Of a DNA stretch of 64,000 nt, positions 1-12,129 are shown one piece after another. Made by a program: the position numbers and the translations under genes. Source of the stretch: Primula veris (Eukaryota > Streptophyta > Magnoliopsida > Ericales > Primulaceae); assembly GCA_963682055.1 (NCBI GenBank), contig OY821744.1, positions 21,428,967 to 21,492,966 on the forward strand. Reading direction: 5' to 3'. How positions within the stretch are numbered: the stretch's first letter is position 1; each line of letters begins with the position of its first letter. Below the pieces are notes generated by a model. That model did no database searches and was not told the origin of the DNA. It worked only from the letters and a program-made list of their open reading frames with translations.

Positions 1-2724
1 CGCCAAGTGTCAGAGTTGATAGAGCGTGGGTATGTTCGGGAATCGATGAGTCCTTGTTCGGTTTCGGCATTACTCGTACCGAAGAAGGATGGTAGCATGC
101 GTATGTGTGTTGATAGTCGGGCTATCAACAAAATTACTGTAAAGTATCGCTATCCAATACCACGCCTTGATGATATGCTCGACGAATTGTATGGTTCAAT
201 ATATTTTTCAAAAGTTGATCTTAAAAGTGGATACCATCAAATCCGTATGAAAGAAGGTGACGAATGGAAGACCGCTTTCAAAACGAAGCAAGGGTTGTTT
301 GAATGGCTGGTTATGCCATTCGGTTTGTCAAATGCACCGAGCACCTTTATGCGTTTGATGAATCATGCCTTACGAAAGTTTATTGGGCAGTTTGTTGTTG
401 TTTATTTCGACGACATACTTATCTATAGCAAGTCCTTTGCCGAACATTTGGAGCATCTACGACTGGTCCTTGACATTCTACGTCGAGAGAAGCTTTTTGG
501 GAATTTGAAGAAATCTGACTTTTTCCAAGACCGAGTCGTCTTTCTCGGTTTTGTGGTTTCAAAAAGGGGTGTTGAAGTTGATGAGGAGAAAGTAAAAGCA
601 ATCAAGGAATGGCCTGAGCCGACTAGTATTTCGGAGGTTCGAAGTTTTCATGGATTAGCATCATTTTATAGACGTTTTGTGAAAAACTTTAGCACTTTGT
701 TAGCCCCTCTGACTGAGTGTACTAAAGTTAATGGTGCGTTTAAATTTGATAAGCCTGCTCGTAAGAGTTTTGAGATAGTAAAGGAGAAATTATGCTCGGC
801 TCCAATTTTGGCTCTGCCCGACTTTTCAAAAACTTTCAAAATCGAGTGTGATGCATCCGGGGTAGGCGTAGGGGTTGTCCTTATACAAGACAAGCGACCA
901 ATTGCTTATTTTAGTGAGAAGTTGGGTGGCTCTCAACTCAACTATTCAACCTACGACAAGGAGTTTTATTCCTTGATACGAGCCTTGGAAGTATGGCAGC
1001 ATTATTTACTTCCAAAGGAATTTGTAATACACACCGACCACGAGTCTTTAAAATATTTAAAGGGACAAGCAAAACTGAACCGAAGACATGCGAAGTGGGT
1101 CGTGTTTATGGAAGTATTTCCATATGTTATCAAATTCAAGAAAGGAAATTCGAATGTTGTTTCCGATGCTCTTTCTCGAAGACATGCTCTTATATCGATG
1201 ATGAGTGCGAACTTGCTTGGGTTCGAACTCATCAAGGATCAGTACTCAGAAGATCCAAATTTGTCCTCTATCTATTCGGCATGTGAGAAAGAGGCCGTGA
1301 ATGGGTTCTATCGCCACGAGGGATATCTCTTTCGGATGGGAAAGCTTGTAATTCTGAATTGTTCGGTTCGGGAATTGTTAGTTCGAGAGGCTCATAGTGG
1401 TGGTCTGGCAGGACACTTTGGGGAAAAGGAGACCTTGGAAATGGTCAAAGAACATTTTTATTGGCCTGCTATGATTAGAGACGTACATCGGCTTGTTGAG
1501 AAATGTGTAGTTTGTAAAAAGTCCAAGAGCAAAGAAGCAAATCAAGGGTTATACATGCCATTACCCGTACCAAATCAACCTTGGGTTGATGTGAGTATGG
1601 ATTTCGTATTGGGATTACCAAAAACACAGCGGGGTATGGATTCGATCTTTGTGGTAGTCGATCGTTTTTCAAAAATGGCTCATTTCATCCCGTGTCACAA
1701 GTCGGACGATGCATCACATATTGCGGACTTGTTCTTTCGAGAAGTTGTGAAACTACATGGTATTCCGAAAACAATCGTGTCGGATGGAGATGTCAAGTTC
1801 TTGAGTTACTTTTGGAAGACGTTGTGGAAGAAATTGGGTACTAAACTTCTATTTAGTACAGCATGTCATCCGCAAACCGATGGACAGACCGAGGTAGTAA
1901 ACCGAACTTTGTCTACTTTACTTCGAAGTCTTATTGGTAAAAATCTGAAATCATGGGATGGGGCTCTAGCAATGGCCAAGTTTGCTTATAATCATAGTGT
2001 GCATAGGGTTACGAAACTCAGGCCTTTTGAGATTGTTTATGGTTTTAATCCTATTACACCTTTGGATTTATCCCCGTTACCTATCAGCGAGAGGATTAGT
2101 ATGGATGGAGAAAAGAAAGCCGAGTTGGTTAAAGAGATACATAAGAAGGTGAAAGAACGGATTGAGAAACAAAATAAAATCAATGAGCGAGTGATGAATA
2201 AAAGTCGAAAACATGTTGTTTTCAAACCAAGCGATCTAGTTTGGGTACATTTGAAGAAGTAACGGTTTCCAAACCTGCGGAAATCAAAACTTATGCCAAG
2301 GGCCGATGGTCCTTTTCGGGTATTGTCTAAAGTCAACGATAACGCATATAAGATTGAACTACCTGAAGGTTACCAAGGATCAAACACTTTCAATGTTCGG
2401 GATTTGACTTCATACATTGAAGACGATGAAAATATGGATTTGAGGGCAAATCCTAATCAACCCAGAGGAGATGATGTGCATCATGTAGCATTCGATTATG
2501 AATCTAAGCTCAATATTCCTCATGTGGGTCCGGTTACTCGGTCAAAATCTAAGAAGCTCAAAATTGGTAATGAAGTGCTTATGACAAAGGAATTAACTCA
2601 TTTGATAGCTTTGAGCAGCAACTTTGCCGATACATCGAATTTTGGCTATTTCAAGGAGTGCATTAATTCGATGCATGAATCTGCACATTCAATGATTCTA
2701 ATCTGCCAAGGGGGTGTAATCTAA
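1..2724 (+). pseudogene. Ty3/gypsy pol fragment (RT, RNase H, integrase), 5' cut by window edge
   Basis: This is the 3' half of a retrotransposon polyprotein, open from base 1. Counting from the codon at position 7, RT spans about residues 1-200 with active-site motif YFDD at 133-136. RNase H follows, with Asp in CDAS near 282, Asp in TDH near 344 and the DALSRR end near 388. The integrase zinc finger (HSGG to CVVC) lies near 463-503 and the DDE core has Asp532, Asp593 and Glu629, with the expected 35-residue gap. An in-frame TAA at 2260-2262 interrupts the integrase C-terminal region, after which the same frame continues to 2724. RT wording such as [11 protein letters not shown] and the GPVTRSKSKKL tail resemble CRM/Galadriel/Reina-type chromoviruses from memory. 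No clear chromodomain is seen. Gag and protease lie outside the window. Confidence 0.9.
2708..2714 (+). other. Polypurine tract of the first gypsy element
   Basis: The purine run AAGGGGG lies immediately before a TG that starts a long non-coding stretch. This is the expected place for the plus-strand primer of an LTR retrotransposon. It lies inside the last codons of the pol frame. Confidence 0.65.
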
Positions 2725-3258
2725 GCATTTGACATTGTTGGTGCATGCTTATGGACGTGGATAGGCTTATATTAAGTGTATCTAGTGGTCAAAGTCCATA
2801 CTTAATGATATAGATAAGTGTAAAAGGTTTTTATGAATGTATCTAACTAGATTCAAGTAATCTAAGTTGTAGATCTTATCCTGTCATTAGGGTGACGTTT
2901 TTGGCTCTATATAAAGCCATATGTATCAAGTTATAAACACACTTGAATGATATAAAGAATTAAGCTTTTTGCTTGTTTATCCTTTTCTCTTATCTTGCAA
3001 TTTGTGGAATTCAGATTGTTAGTGGCGAGTTAAACCCCGATTCTTATCACTCCCCTTCTTATCTCTCCGGAGTGTGGTCAATCATCCTAACGGAACTTGT
3101 TTGTGGTGCCTTTGGGCTTATCAAGCTTGTTTCATTAGAATCTCAACCCATCTTGTTTGTGGCGCCTTCGGCTTATCAAACACGAAGAGTTGGTTTCTCT
3201 ATTGAGATCTCCTAAAATTCAGCGAATTACCGACATCTTAGCATCCCGGGCACATCAC
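2715..3258 (+). mobile_element. 3' LTR of the first gypsy element (3' border inferred)
   Basis: The stretch starts TGTAATCTAAGC directly after the polypurine tract and contains a TATA box about 190 bp in. It can be closed at ...GGGCACATCACA (3258), giving about 544 bp with TG...CA ends. The other LTR is outside the window, so the right border rests only on the CA terminus and on the change to the minus-strand copia remnant beyond it. Confidence 0.6.
2907..2916 (+). promoter_or_regulatory. TATA box in the gypsy 3' LTR
   Basis: CTATATAAAG lies in the middle of the LTR, as expected at the U3/R border of plant LTR promoters. Whether it is active cannot be judged from sequence. Confidence 0.55.
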
Positions 3259-3546
3259 ATTTCGATGGCAGCGTGTTAGTGCAATGCTGTGTCGAGCTAT
3301 ACTATTCACAGAAGACGAGATGTTCGTCTTAGCACATTAGACCAAGTACAATAATGCGCTTATTGTACTTAGATATGAACATCATGGTTCAATATCTCTT
3401 CATCATCACATCAGGGACGGACTGGGTCTATATCAATGTCTAGTGATCGAACGATCATGGGAGAATCTGACGACTTAGCATCATGATGACTATAACGTCA
3501 TAACACCTTCTGGGTGTAGTCTGAATCATGGACTTAGATTCAATCT

Positions 3547-4050
3547 TTACGGGACTCGATAATCAGGCCAAGTCACTACCGTTTCTTCCCAAGATCCTTC
3601 ATCTCGAAGGCAAATCCAAAAATGGACCGCATAATAAAAACACGCAAGGGCATAATACTTGTTCAAGTATCCCAAGTTGATCAAGTACTCACTTAGGCGG
3701 TATACCACATCCGCTCGGATTATATTAATCCATATAGTGAACGTCTCATTAAATTGAGATCGTGTTCCGTGGTCAGGAACTACTTGATTCAAGCATTATG
3801 AAGTCAGACAGGGATCTTCATTTATATCGCTTTGTCTAAATCCCCATAGAGATAAAACCGTGACCACATTCATAGCTGCATACTCAGTTTTTCAGAAACT
3901 ACTAAACTGGTAAAGTATGGGACTATTATAATGTCCATTACGAGGAAATCAACCATCTCGTAATCAATTCTAATGTGTGAGAGAAGCCTTGCACTACTAG
4001 GCGAGCATTCTACAATCTCATTATTCTCATCAATTTTCCTTACGAATAAC
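3547..4050 (-). pseudogene. Copia reverse transcriptase remnant
   Basis: Minus-strand translation in shifting frames gives pieces that match the copia RT plan in order: VRKIDENNEIV (about 4006-4047), then SLVVSEKLSMQLMNVVT, then YRLSEYLINLGYLNKYY. These resemble the usual VRKRNE, VSEKL-MQLMDVVTAYLYGDL and RLSEYLI-GY segments recalled from the family. Stops and frameshifts separate the pieces, so no product is possible. The YVDD active-site box is not recognisable. Confidence 0.6.
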
Positions 4051-4377
4051 CAAATAAACGAACTCGTTTAACATTGGTGGTGTTGGAGCTACAAGTCCGG
4101 ACACACTTTCGCTAAGAAGTCTACTTGGATTGTAAGTTTCCATTAATCCAGTCTATTCTACGTGAACTTTAGGCAACGGTACATGGTTCTCTGTCATAAT
4201 TTATTCATATTATCAGTCGTCACCGAATATATGAACAAGTAATCAATGACAGTCTCGTTTCGCTTCAATATCGTCTAAGATATCATGATCGACAAATATT
4301 TCGAGATTCTTAGGATGAGGAGGAAATCACACATCTCTTTGCTCCTTTATAATCTCGTGCGACAAACGAGTTTCAGT

Positions 4378-4578
4378 TCACCACCTCTGGGGCTGAACGA
4401 ATTTGGAACCGGTCAACTTCCTCGTATCTTGGGAAGGACGACAGACTGACGGCCGACGGCAGCGTCCTTTGCTTGGCGGGTTCAGCCAAAGCAACGTGTT
4501 ACGACAGGAACACGGCGTCCGACAGGGACGTCTATCCTTGCAAGCATTTTGCAGCAGGTATAAATGATCTTGTGACAT
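4378..4578 (-). pseudogene. Possible copia integrase/RT linker remnant
   Basis: This stretch is less AT-rich than its neighbours and lies between the RT remnant and the rest of the copia element. Its minus-strand frames include DVPVGRR and a basic segment ending RKLTGSK, loosely like the Arg/Lys-rich linker before copia RT. Position supports the call more than sequence does. Confidence 0.3.
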
Positions 4579-6591
4579 CTCATAAAGTCATTAAATGCGT
4601 CTGGCATTTAGTTAGACTTGAGGGAGCCTGTGCACTTACTTATCACTAAGTGCTGTTTTGGGGATCAAGCTAAGACTGAGTGGGTTATGCCAGGTTATTT
4701 CACGTCGTTCCTTATCAACGGTAACGTGCAAATCTCCCCCTAACGACGGGGAAAACAGTCTTAGCGATGTCACTTTCGCATATCATGCGGTAAAGAGATC
4801 GCTTGCTAAGGTTACTCTATCAAATGATAGGCAGGAGATTCATAATCGACTTATGTCCCCTTCAGAGATCCATATTTTGAACGCTATAGCGGCTCAATCA
4901 AAATATTAATTAATCACTCTAAACACGCGTTAAGATGAGACTTCTGGCTCATAACAAGTAACCAGCTGGTACGCATATGGTGTTTGAGTGTCTATGGGCT
5001 TCATGACGGACCAATGCAGCAAAATAGCATAACCTCACACGGAAATTTAAATCTTGGTGCGCAAGACCAAGAAATGCGTGCAATCATTTGCAGTCGCATC
5101 ATCAAACTTTCCGTGAGTCCATTTGGGTCTGAACATAATCGACATAATGTTCAATTTCAATTTCCAAACTCAAGTAATTCAAATCGAAATTTCGATTTTT
5201 ACTCTTCGGAATTATCAAGGCGACTAGACTTTTTAGGATAATCCGGATCATGAGCCATCAACTTAATGATAGGGCTAAAAGTTTGGGAAATGCTGCATTT
5301 CTGTGGACAACAATAATCACGTGACCTTATTGTCGATGCATCAACCATAACCATTTATATTTATGGTCCGTCTTATGGTTGGATAAGTCCATAATAGCTC
5401 CTTCAATTCTTTACAACAATTCTACAAGTTCATTTCGTGATCTTTACACATACTATTCTTTCAAAGTGAGTATTAGTGGCATGAATTTCGGATTAATCAC
5501 GAAATATATTCTCAGAGAGAATCCAAATGCGATGCAATTATAAATCAAGCATCGTCTTTTGACCCTGGAATATCTCATCCGGTCAATGCCACAATATCAA
5601 AATGCTCTTATCAATCGACGATAGGCGAATGATAGTACAGACAATCATGTCTTAGCATCTAAATCATTTATCATTTCAACGACAGGCGAAATGATAAGGT
5701 AACTTTAAATGCTTTAAAGAATGTGGTAGCAACCACTTGAAAAACATTTCAACTCCTCTAAAATATGCTTTTGGTCGTATTGAATAGAGACTATGTAAAG
5801 AAATTTTAATTCTTTCATGAGCTATTACCAGATAACAATGGTTTTCTCGAATATTTTATAACTCAACAAGGTACGACATGACCTACAAGAGTATAAGGCC
5901 TCATATTTGACAAATCAATTTGATTTTACCAAAGATTTTGATTTTTGGAACGACAGGTCCAGAATCGTTGTCACTGAGTACTATTTTAGGCAAATAGTTG
6001 GTGAAATTATGTGGTACATTGTTACCCACTATTTCCAAAAAAAAAATCAACTACCCCACAAGTATTGCCTAAAATTTCATAATTTAAAGTTTGGTCTCAT
6101 TTGTCAAAGGAATTTGCCCAAAACACTTAAATTATTTCAAGAAATTTCGTAAACAGGCAAACCTTAATCCAAAAATATGTCCAAATGGAAAATTATAATC
6201 CAAATGGAAAAACATAATCTAGATGAGCGAAAAAATGGCTCAGTGATTTATCAAAATCAATAAAAGAAATGTCCCAAACTCATTTGAGCCACAAAACCGG
6301 GGGTCTCAAGAGTTTCCTTTCAGTTAGCTTTAACCACATTAGCATCGGTTTTTTCACCTTTGTAATGGTTTTGAACTATTTAAGGAGTAACCGTGCATGA
6401 CATTTGTCTTTATAGCATAGAGTTGCCTCATTGAGCATTATCTCTTACTTTGTGACAACGTGCCATATTGTTCCTTTCAATTACTGTCTTGCAGCCACAA
6501 GTTTTCGATTTTGACGATTGTCTAAAATCTCGCTTGGCTGGCAATTCATCGGGATCACGACAGTTCGAGACAAATAATACTTGTCTCGGTT

Positions 6592-6891
6592 CTAGATTCG
6601 TGGAAAAAAATGTACATAAAGAGCATTAATATCAGGCAAACAATTCGCTATTGACCCAATAGGATTAAAACTACTCACCGGGGCAATTTTCTTATCCAAT
6701 AGCATGTGGCTGATAAAGGAACATGGTGAATATAAATTCACGATACTGCTTATGGAATACAATTTCCAAGCTAGCATTTTGGTGAAGGATTGCTCCAATA
6801 TGTCAATTTCAGACATTTGTTCACCATAGATGTCATCACGTCTCAAATGTGGTGGCGGAATAAAATCAATGCCTTGGCGGAATAAAATCAA
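6592..6891 (-). pseudogene. Copia gag remnant (copy 1)
   Basis: An open minus-strand stretch includes RRDDIYGEQMSEIDILEQ followed by a segment ending in SFNPIGSIANCLPDINA. From memory of copia gag (UBN2-type) this corresponds to the segment with the pattern SE-DMLEKTF followed by RPTGS-PEVNA. The same segment occurs on the plus strand at 25030-25320, with more stops. No N-terminal gag or zinc knuckle is readable around it. Confidence 0.5.
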
Positions 6892-8425
6892 TTTCAGACA
6901 TTTCGCAAGTATGTTTTACGATTTTTCTCATTATAGATGGCATCCAACATGTGTTGGGAGTTCTGGATTATTTATCATATAAAACGACTGGTTTATATGT
7001 TTATGGTTTGCATAAGCACAAACGTTTTTTTTTGAAAATGATAGATTCGAAAACATTAGTTTTGCTTCTCAAGTGAATCGGTTCTCATTGATCGAACGAC
7101 GGGTCGATACCGAAACACCAATTCGGTGAAACATACATCACTATATAAACACACTCGGGGAAATTATTATTTAGTCAACCCCTTTCGGTAGATCTACTTG
7201 AAAAACGACCAGGAAAGACGGTGAGGGTGGAGGGCACGAATGCCACTTAAAACCCGACCTCATTAGGATATCGACTTCCGCCTATATCTTTCCTAGACAT
7301 CGTATCCAAATAGGTGAGCCTAGTTGGGAAAGGTTCATAATTTTTCCAACTTAAATATAAAATATATGATTTCGCAAATTAACATATTGTACATATTTGT
7401 GAATGGCAGTAAATAAAAAAATTTATGGCCGTGATTAAATATAGATTGTACCTGCTTGCATGATTAACGTATATATAGTATCATGGCAGTATAAATTTCC
7501 TAGTAAGGAAACCAAATCACGATTTATATTTTCTAACAAGATCTAATTAATCTGTTATAACATGTACTTCCTCACACATGAAAGGTATTCAGTCATTCCT
7601 AAATTACACTATCAGTTTACATGCAAGTAATGTATTTTCTATCATGGAAGGAAAGCAAATCTAAATTGCTTCTTTATTAATCATATATAATGTTTTTGTA
7701 CATGTAATATAATACATGGACCATCCGTGTAATTTCAGTAAACCGTATTTCTTTTTATAGAGTTATTACAGTTTAATCCTTAAGTTATAGAAAAATTCTA
7801 AACATTCCTACTGTTTTTAATATGATACATATTCAGTCAGGCAGGATAACGTTTATAAGTATATGATATTATCAATATATGTCTTTCCTTACGTTGACAA
7901 AACATAAAAAAAAAACTATCACCAGGTGAACGCAAACACATACAAACAGGTATACATACTTTTGTAGTTTTGTTCCAGTAGGTTTAATACAAGCGTATAA
8001 GGACTTACATGCAATTGTTATTTGTTTATGACATAGACTTAATATAGTAGTAGTAGTAGTCAACCAGGTAGCATGATATATTAATCAAAACACAATTGTA
8101 ATTCTAACATGCAAACTCCAAACAAGTTATTTCAACTGTAATTGACAGGTTTATTACTATAGCTATTCAGTTTGTAAACTAGCATATGGCATACAGTGAT
8201 ACAACGAATTACTTTTTCTTTATATATCATGCGTTTTGATCATACGTGTAAGTATAAGAAAAAATATACCGTACCTTGATATGTTGTTGAAGGCCAATAT
8301 AGCAAAACCCTAAAATTCCGGATAAACCTCAAGGTTTATAAATACCCAATATCCGTGCGTTTACCCAAAATCTCCAATATCCGCGAGCGTATATCCTATT
8401 CTTCGCGAGCAAAGTGCTGATAACG

Positions 8426-8636
8426 TGTTGTGTGACATATTAGCTCACATATATATGTATATAGTTATAGAGAGAGACTATAGAGAGAGACAACAACATG
8501 ATATTATTAATCAGAATGTGTATGAATGAATGTGAAATACAAGACCCCTAACTCTCTTTATATAGATAGAGGGGTAGGGTTACAAGCACACTTGAGCCCA
8601 TAAAGTACAAGTCTAAGAGTCTAATATTATCTTACA
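8426..8636 (-). mobile_element. LTR of decayed copia copy 1
   Basis: On the minus strand this 211-bp segment starts TGTAAGATAATATTAG and ends CACACAACA. It is followed by CGTTATCAGCAC, a primer-site-like sequence seen next to LTRs of several plant copia families. A TATA box (CTATATAAAG on the minus strand) lies at 8556-8565. The homologous LTR of copy 2 lies at about 22580-22800. Confidence 0.75.
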
Positions 8637-9333
8637 ACAGTTTGAATTTTAAATTAAATTTAGGGTAGTTATTTTTGAGTTATCACATACTTGTTTGGTT
8701 TTTAGTGGTTGTCACATCCAAATTTTTAGTAGACTCGGTCTACAATAGTGTTACTCGAAGTTGTAGAGTTTTTTAAGAAGATAATAAACTTGTTGACAAT
8801 AGTGTTACTCGAAGTTGTAGAGTTTTTTAAGAAGATAATAAACTTGTTGCCACGTTTGATCAAGAACATGCAACTAAGTTTCATTAATTTATGGAATTCT
8901 GAATAATAAACAACTAAATTACTACGATGTCAATCCTATATGCAACTAGATATTCTTTTAAAGAGTTATGGTATAACGCACCCCTAAAAAAGTATCTAAC
9001 TAAGTATACTTTCCCTAGTAATTTATTATCTTTTTTTTAGCTCCCTTATGCAACTATATCCGGGGATCGATTTGCTTAGTTTATTATTTTTTTGTCGGTT
9101 TAACATAATCTTTAGTGACTGTATTATTACATCTAAAAAATCATTGCACAAGTGTACAATTGAATTGGATTTAGCCATAATATCCGAATATTTATGCCAA
9201 AAATTGATTAAAAAAACTACAATTGCTCATAAGCATACACGTGTATCTTTTAATTACTAATTACTAATTTTTTATTTTTAATATTATTTATTGCATAGAG
9301 AGACTTTTTTAAAAACTTTTATATCAAATACTA
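8637..9333. repeat. Segmental duplication, left part of copy 1 (block A)
   Basis: AT-rich non-coding DNA nearly identical to 18285-18917 in direct orientation. It starts exactly where the copia LTR ends and stops where the second copia insertion begins. No gene is visible in it. Confidence 0.85.
8742..8849. repeat. 54-bp tandem duplication inside block A
   Basis: The unit beginning ACAATAGTGTTACTCGAAG occurs at 8742 and again at 8796 with no visible differences. Block A at 18392 has only one unit, so this duplication arose after the two blocks separated. Confidence 0.9.
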
Positions 9334-9403
9334 GGGTTGGTTTCCGTATATGAAATAACAATTAAACAATAACAAAGGACTAAAAAAAAATAAACAAAAC
9401 CAG

Positions 9404-10784
9404 TGTAATATTTATTAATTCATAATTGAAAACTGAAATTACAGATTACAACATGTAGGTACTGAATAGTAATTAAAGCAAACGTTATTCAGATTATTAT
9501 CAATTAATAATCTGATGTACTGAATTGCAATAAATAGAAACTGCCGGACTGGAAAGTATAGACTTAACAACCGGACTGTTCTGATTGAAATGTAAATTAC
9601 AGGACTGAATTGAAACTATTCTAATTACAGAATTAAATTACAGAAATGAATTACAGAATATAAAGAGTACTTTAAATAAATTACAGAAAGGTAAAAAACA
9701 TAATAGAAAATTACAGCTAAGTACAGCAAATTAAAATACTGAATAAAAAAGACAGAAATGTAAATTGCAGATTTTAAAATACTGAAATGAAAAAAAAAAT
9801 AGAAAAAATTAAAAGGCGAGGCGACTGTAAACAGTCTGCCCTTAACCGATATTCGCCCAACCACCTTAAGGTTTCTGGTTGCGTTGGCGCTTCGATCCCA
9901 AGGTACAATGTCTCGGATGACTCGTCAGAAACTGGCAACGAGTCAAGGTCGAGCTGTTGGTGGATGTTTCTCTTTCTTTCTAGGATGCTATGAGGAAGAT
10001 TGTATGTTGTTTTCAGAAATGTAAAAAGTGTTTTAGAGAGTGGGGGAGAGCTGCCTTCTTATAGGCTAACCTGAAATCTCAACCATAAATGGTCACTTAA
10101 TTCAGTATTCGAAACTGCTGAATTAATGATGCAATTATTCTCATTTAATTGCATCAGTTACAAGCTTGCTGGAATTTTTGGGACTGTTTTGTAATTTCAA
10201 AACTCTCAGACTTTCTTGGAACCAGAACCTGAACCAGAACCGGAACCAAAACACCGGAACATTCCCCAAGTCCCAAGTCCCACGCCCACACCCGCGCCCG
10301 TGCCTGTGACCCGAGACCCGTGCCCATGCCCGTGCCCGAGACCGATACCGAGACCGAGCCGGAGACAGAGACCGAGACCGAGCGAGCACGCGCGTGTGTG
10401 GTACACTTGCATACACACAACTATGAGGCTACACACTATTACCACTCTCTAATGGTGAATATGTATATAAAATATTCAAAATAGTTTTTCCCCTTTGATG
10501 TGGGATAATCATTTGGGTGGCTTCCCCATCCATTTGATTTCCCACTTCCTCTCCCAAAATTCCAGATTTCGTCTCTCCATGGTCCAACTTTGGAGCTAAT
10601 TTTCATTCACACCCATTCACCGAATAGGTCATGCAATATACCGTTTCAAAGCTTAACACACAAGCTACTCAAACCAATTGAGTACGGAGTCTAAACTTTA
10701 GATCATTCGCATGGAATTTGACCAACCTTTTGGACTTGTGACCAATTCGGAAAACATCATGTTTCATGGGTTTTTTTTCCAACA
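9404..10784 (-). mobile_element. 3' LTR of the inserted copia element (inner end firm, outer end approximate)
   Basis: On the minus strand the LTR starts TGTTGG at 10784, directly after the polypurine tract. It includes a TATA-like ATGTATATAAAAT (plus-strand reading, 10461-10473), a hexamer-like repeat (10212-10385) and a long AT-rich tail rich in TTACAG/CTGTAAT words (about 9420-9790). The outer end could be the TGTAATATT at 9404 or the insertion border at 9334. There is no second LTR for comparison. Confidence 0.6.
10212..10385. repeat. Degenerate hexamer-like repeat in the copia LTR
   Basis: GAACCA/GAACCG units pass into CCCACG/CCCGTG and GAGACCGA units. The stretch is GC-rich against AT-rich surroundings and all frames stay open (for example Pro-Glu repeats on the plus strand). 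It looks like expanded simple sequence, not a gene. Confidence 0.75.
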
Positions 10785-10795
10785 ATCCCCCACAT
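10785..10795 (-). other. Polypurine tract of the inserted copia element
   Basis: The minus strand reads ATGTGGGGGAT directly before the LTR start TGTTGG. Confidence 0.7.
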
Positions 10796-11344
10796 GAATG
10801 CAATTGGCTCGAAAGCCCATGCCCTAAATGCAAATCAAGAGAACCATAAAAGTTCTCTGCCTAAGGTCATATAGCGGGCGCCTTGAACCTGCCGTAGCGT
10901 AGTTTCATCCGGAATACTGCTATTAGGTAGCATAGATGCTTTGAACCCTTTAGCTTTGTGTATCCCAGCATGATACCCGCACAATGCCCTTTCGACCCAT
11001 GTACTAGGCCCTTTAGTTGTTGTCCATATTTGGCCTGAACTGCCTTGGCAACTTCAACTGAGTGCTCTAGTGATTTAGCCCAAGCTCATCATATGGTACC
11101 GGGCTTACACACTCGTTATAGGTGGTTCCAAATCGAAGGTGTCCTGACTCACCTTACTCGACCATCGACTTACTTGGATCATTAAGAGCCTCAAGCTCAC
11201 CCTTACAATGGTACAGGTCTATCACTCTGTCATCGCGGAAAATGGGCTAGGAAACTACTGGTTCCCGAGTGGTTTGTTCGGTTTCCCTCACAATTCAGTT
11301 TCCCTTTGAACCTAGCAAGAAAGATTCCGTATATGTTGGGTTGC

Positions 11345-12100
11345 CTATGGGGGGGCCACCAATTTAATGGGCTTTAATCCCATTCCGTTCGATGACGCCT
11401 CGACTCCTACTTGAGTCAAGCCTTTTGTTAATGGATCCGCGATGTTGTCATTTGATCTTACAAAATCTAAGGATACCACACCGGTGGATAACAATTCTCT
11501 TACTGATTTATGTCTCCGACGTATATGTCGAGACTTTCCATTATACATATGATCTTGAGCCCGCGCAATAGCTGATTGACTATCACAATGCATGCTTATT
11601 ACGAGAACAGGTTTTGGCCACATTGGAATTCCTTCCAAAAGACTTCTTAGCCAGTCTGCCTCCTCGGTTGCTAAGTCTAACGCTATGAATTCTGATTCCA
11701 TAGTTGACCTTGCAATACATGTCTGTTTGGAGGATCTCCAAGACACAGCAGCTCATCCCATTATAAACACATATCCACTCGTGGATCTTGTGCTATTGGA
11801 GTCTGATATCCAGTTGGCATCTGAGTACCCTTCCAGTACCGCTGGATATCTGGTATAGTGCAGCCCATAATCGGCTAAAAACCTCATAAATCTAAGAAGT
11901 TTCATGATGGCCTTTTAGTGTTCCTCATTTGGATTGCTGGTGTACCTGCTCAGTCTACTTACTGAGTTAGCTATGTCTGGTCTAGTGTAATTCATTATAT
12001 ACATGAGACTGCCTATGACCCGAGAGAACTCCAATTGATTCACACTCTTACCGAAATTCTTTTTCAGGTTACAGTTGAACTCAATCGGGGTTCTCGACAT
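11345..12100 (-). pseudogene. Copia RNase H and RT C-terminal remnant
   Basis: Minus-strand pieces at 11915-12100 (MSRTPIEFNC to RYTSNPNEEH, the usual segment after RT) and 11345-11746 ([31 protein letters not shown]) give the typical end of a copia polyprotein. The intervening bases are out of frame. The final MGLKPI is the customary C-terminus. The nearest relatives by memory are Tork- or TAR-like copia elements, but I would not fix the lineage. Confidence 0.8.
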
Positions 12101-12129
12101 CGCCTTACTACCCTTATCAAACTTGTCTA

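Larger units (their letters stand above)
3259..8425 (-). mobile_element. Decayed Ty1/copia element, internal region (copy 1)
   Basis: This is the non-LTR part of a heavily mutated copia element on the minus strand. Reading from the LTR at 8426-8636 downward, a gag remnant lies at 6592-6891, an integrase-to-RT linker near 4378-4578 and an RT remnant near 3547-4050. All are full of stops and frameshifts. The stretch 4655-8425 is homologous, in inverted orientation, to 22801-27215. The element ends within RT at about 3259, next to the gypsy LTR, and no 3' LTR is seen. The parts between the named remnants are AT-rich with no readable frame. Confidence 0.7.

Noticed and set aside
4658..4909. An 83-codon plus-strand frame with an apparently conserved partner at 26965-27210
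   Set aside because: Both lie antisense inside the homologous decayed copia elements. The similarity follows from the shared DNA, and no coding family matches.
10141..10452. Overlapping frames on both strands with Pro-Glu or Gly repeats
   Set aside because: They come from simple hexamer-like sequence in a copia LTR. All frames are open because the repeat contains no stop words.
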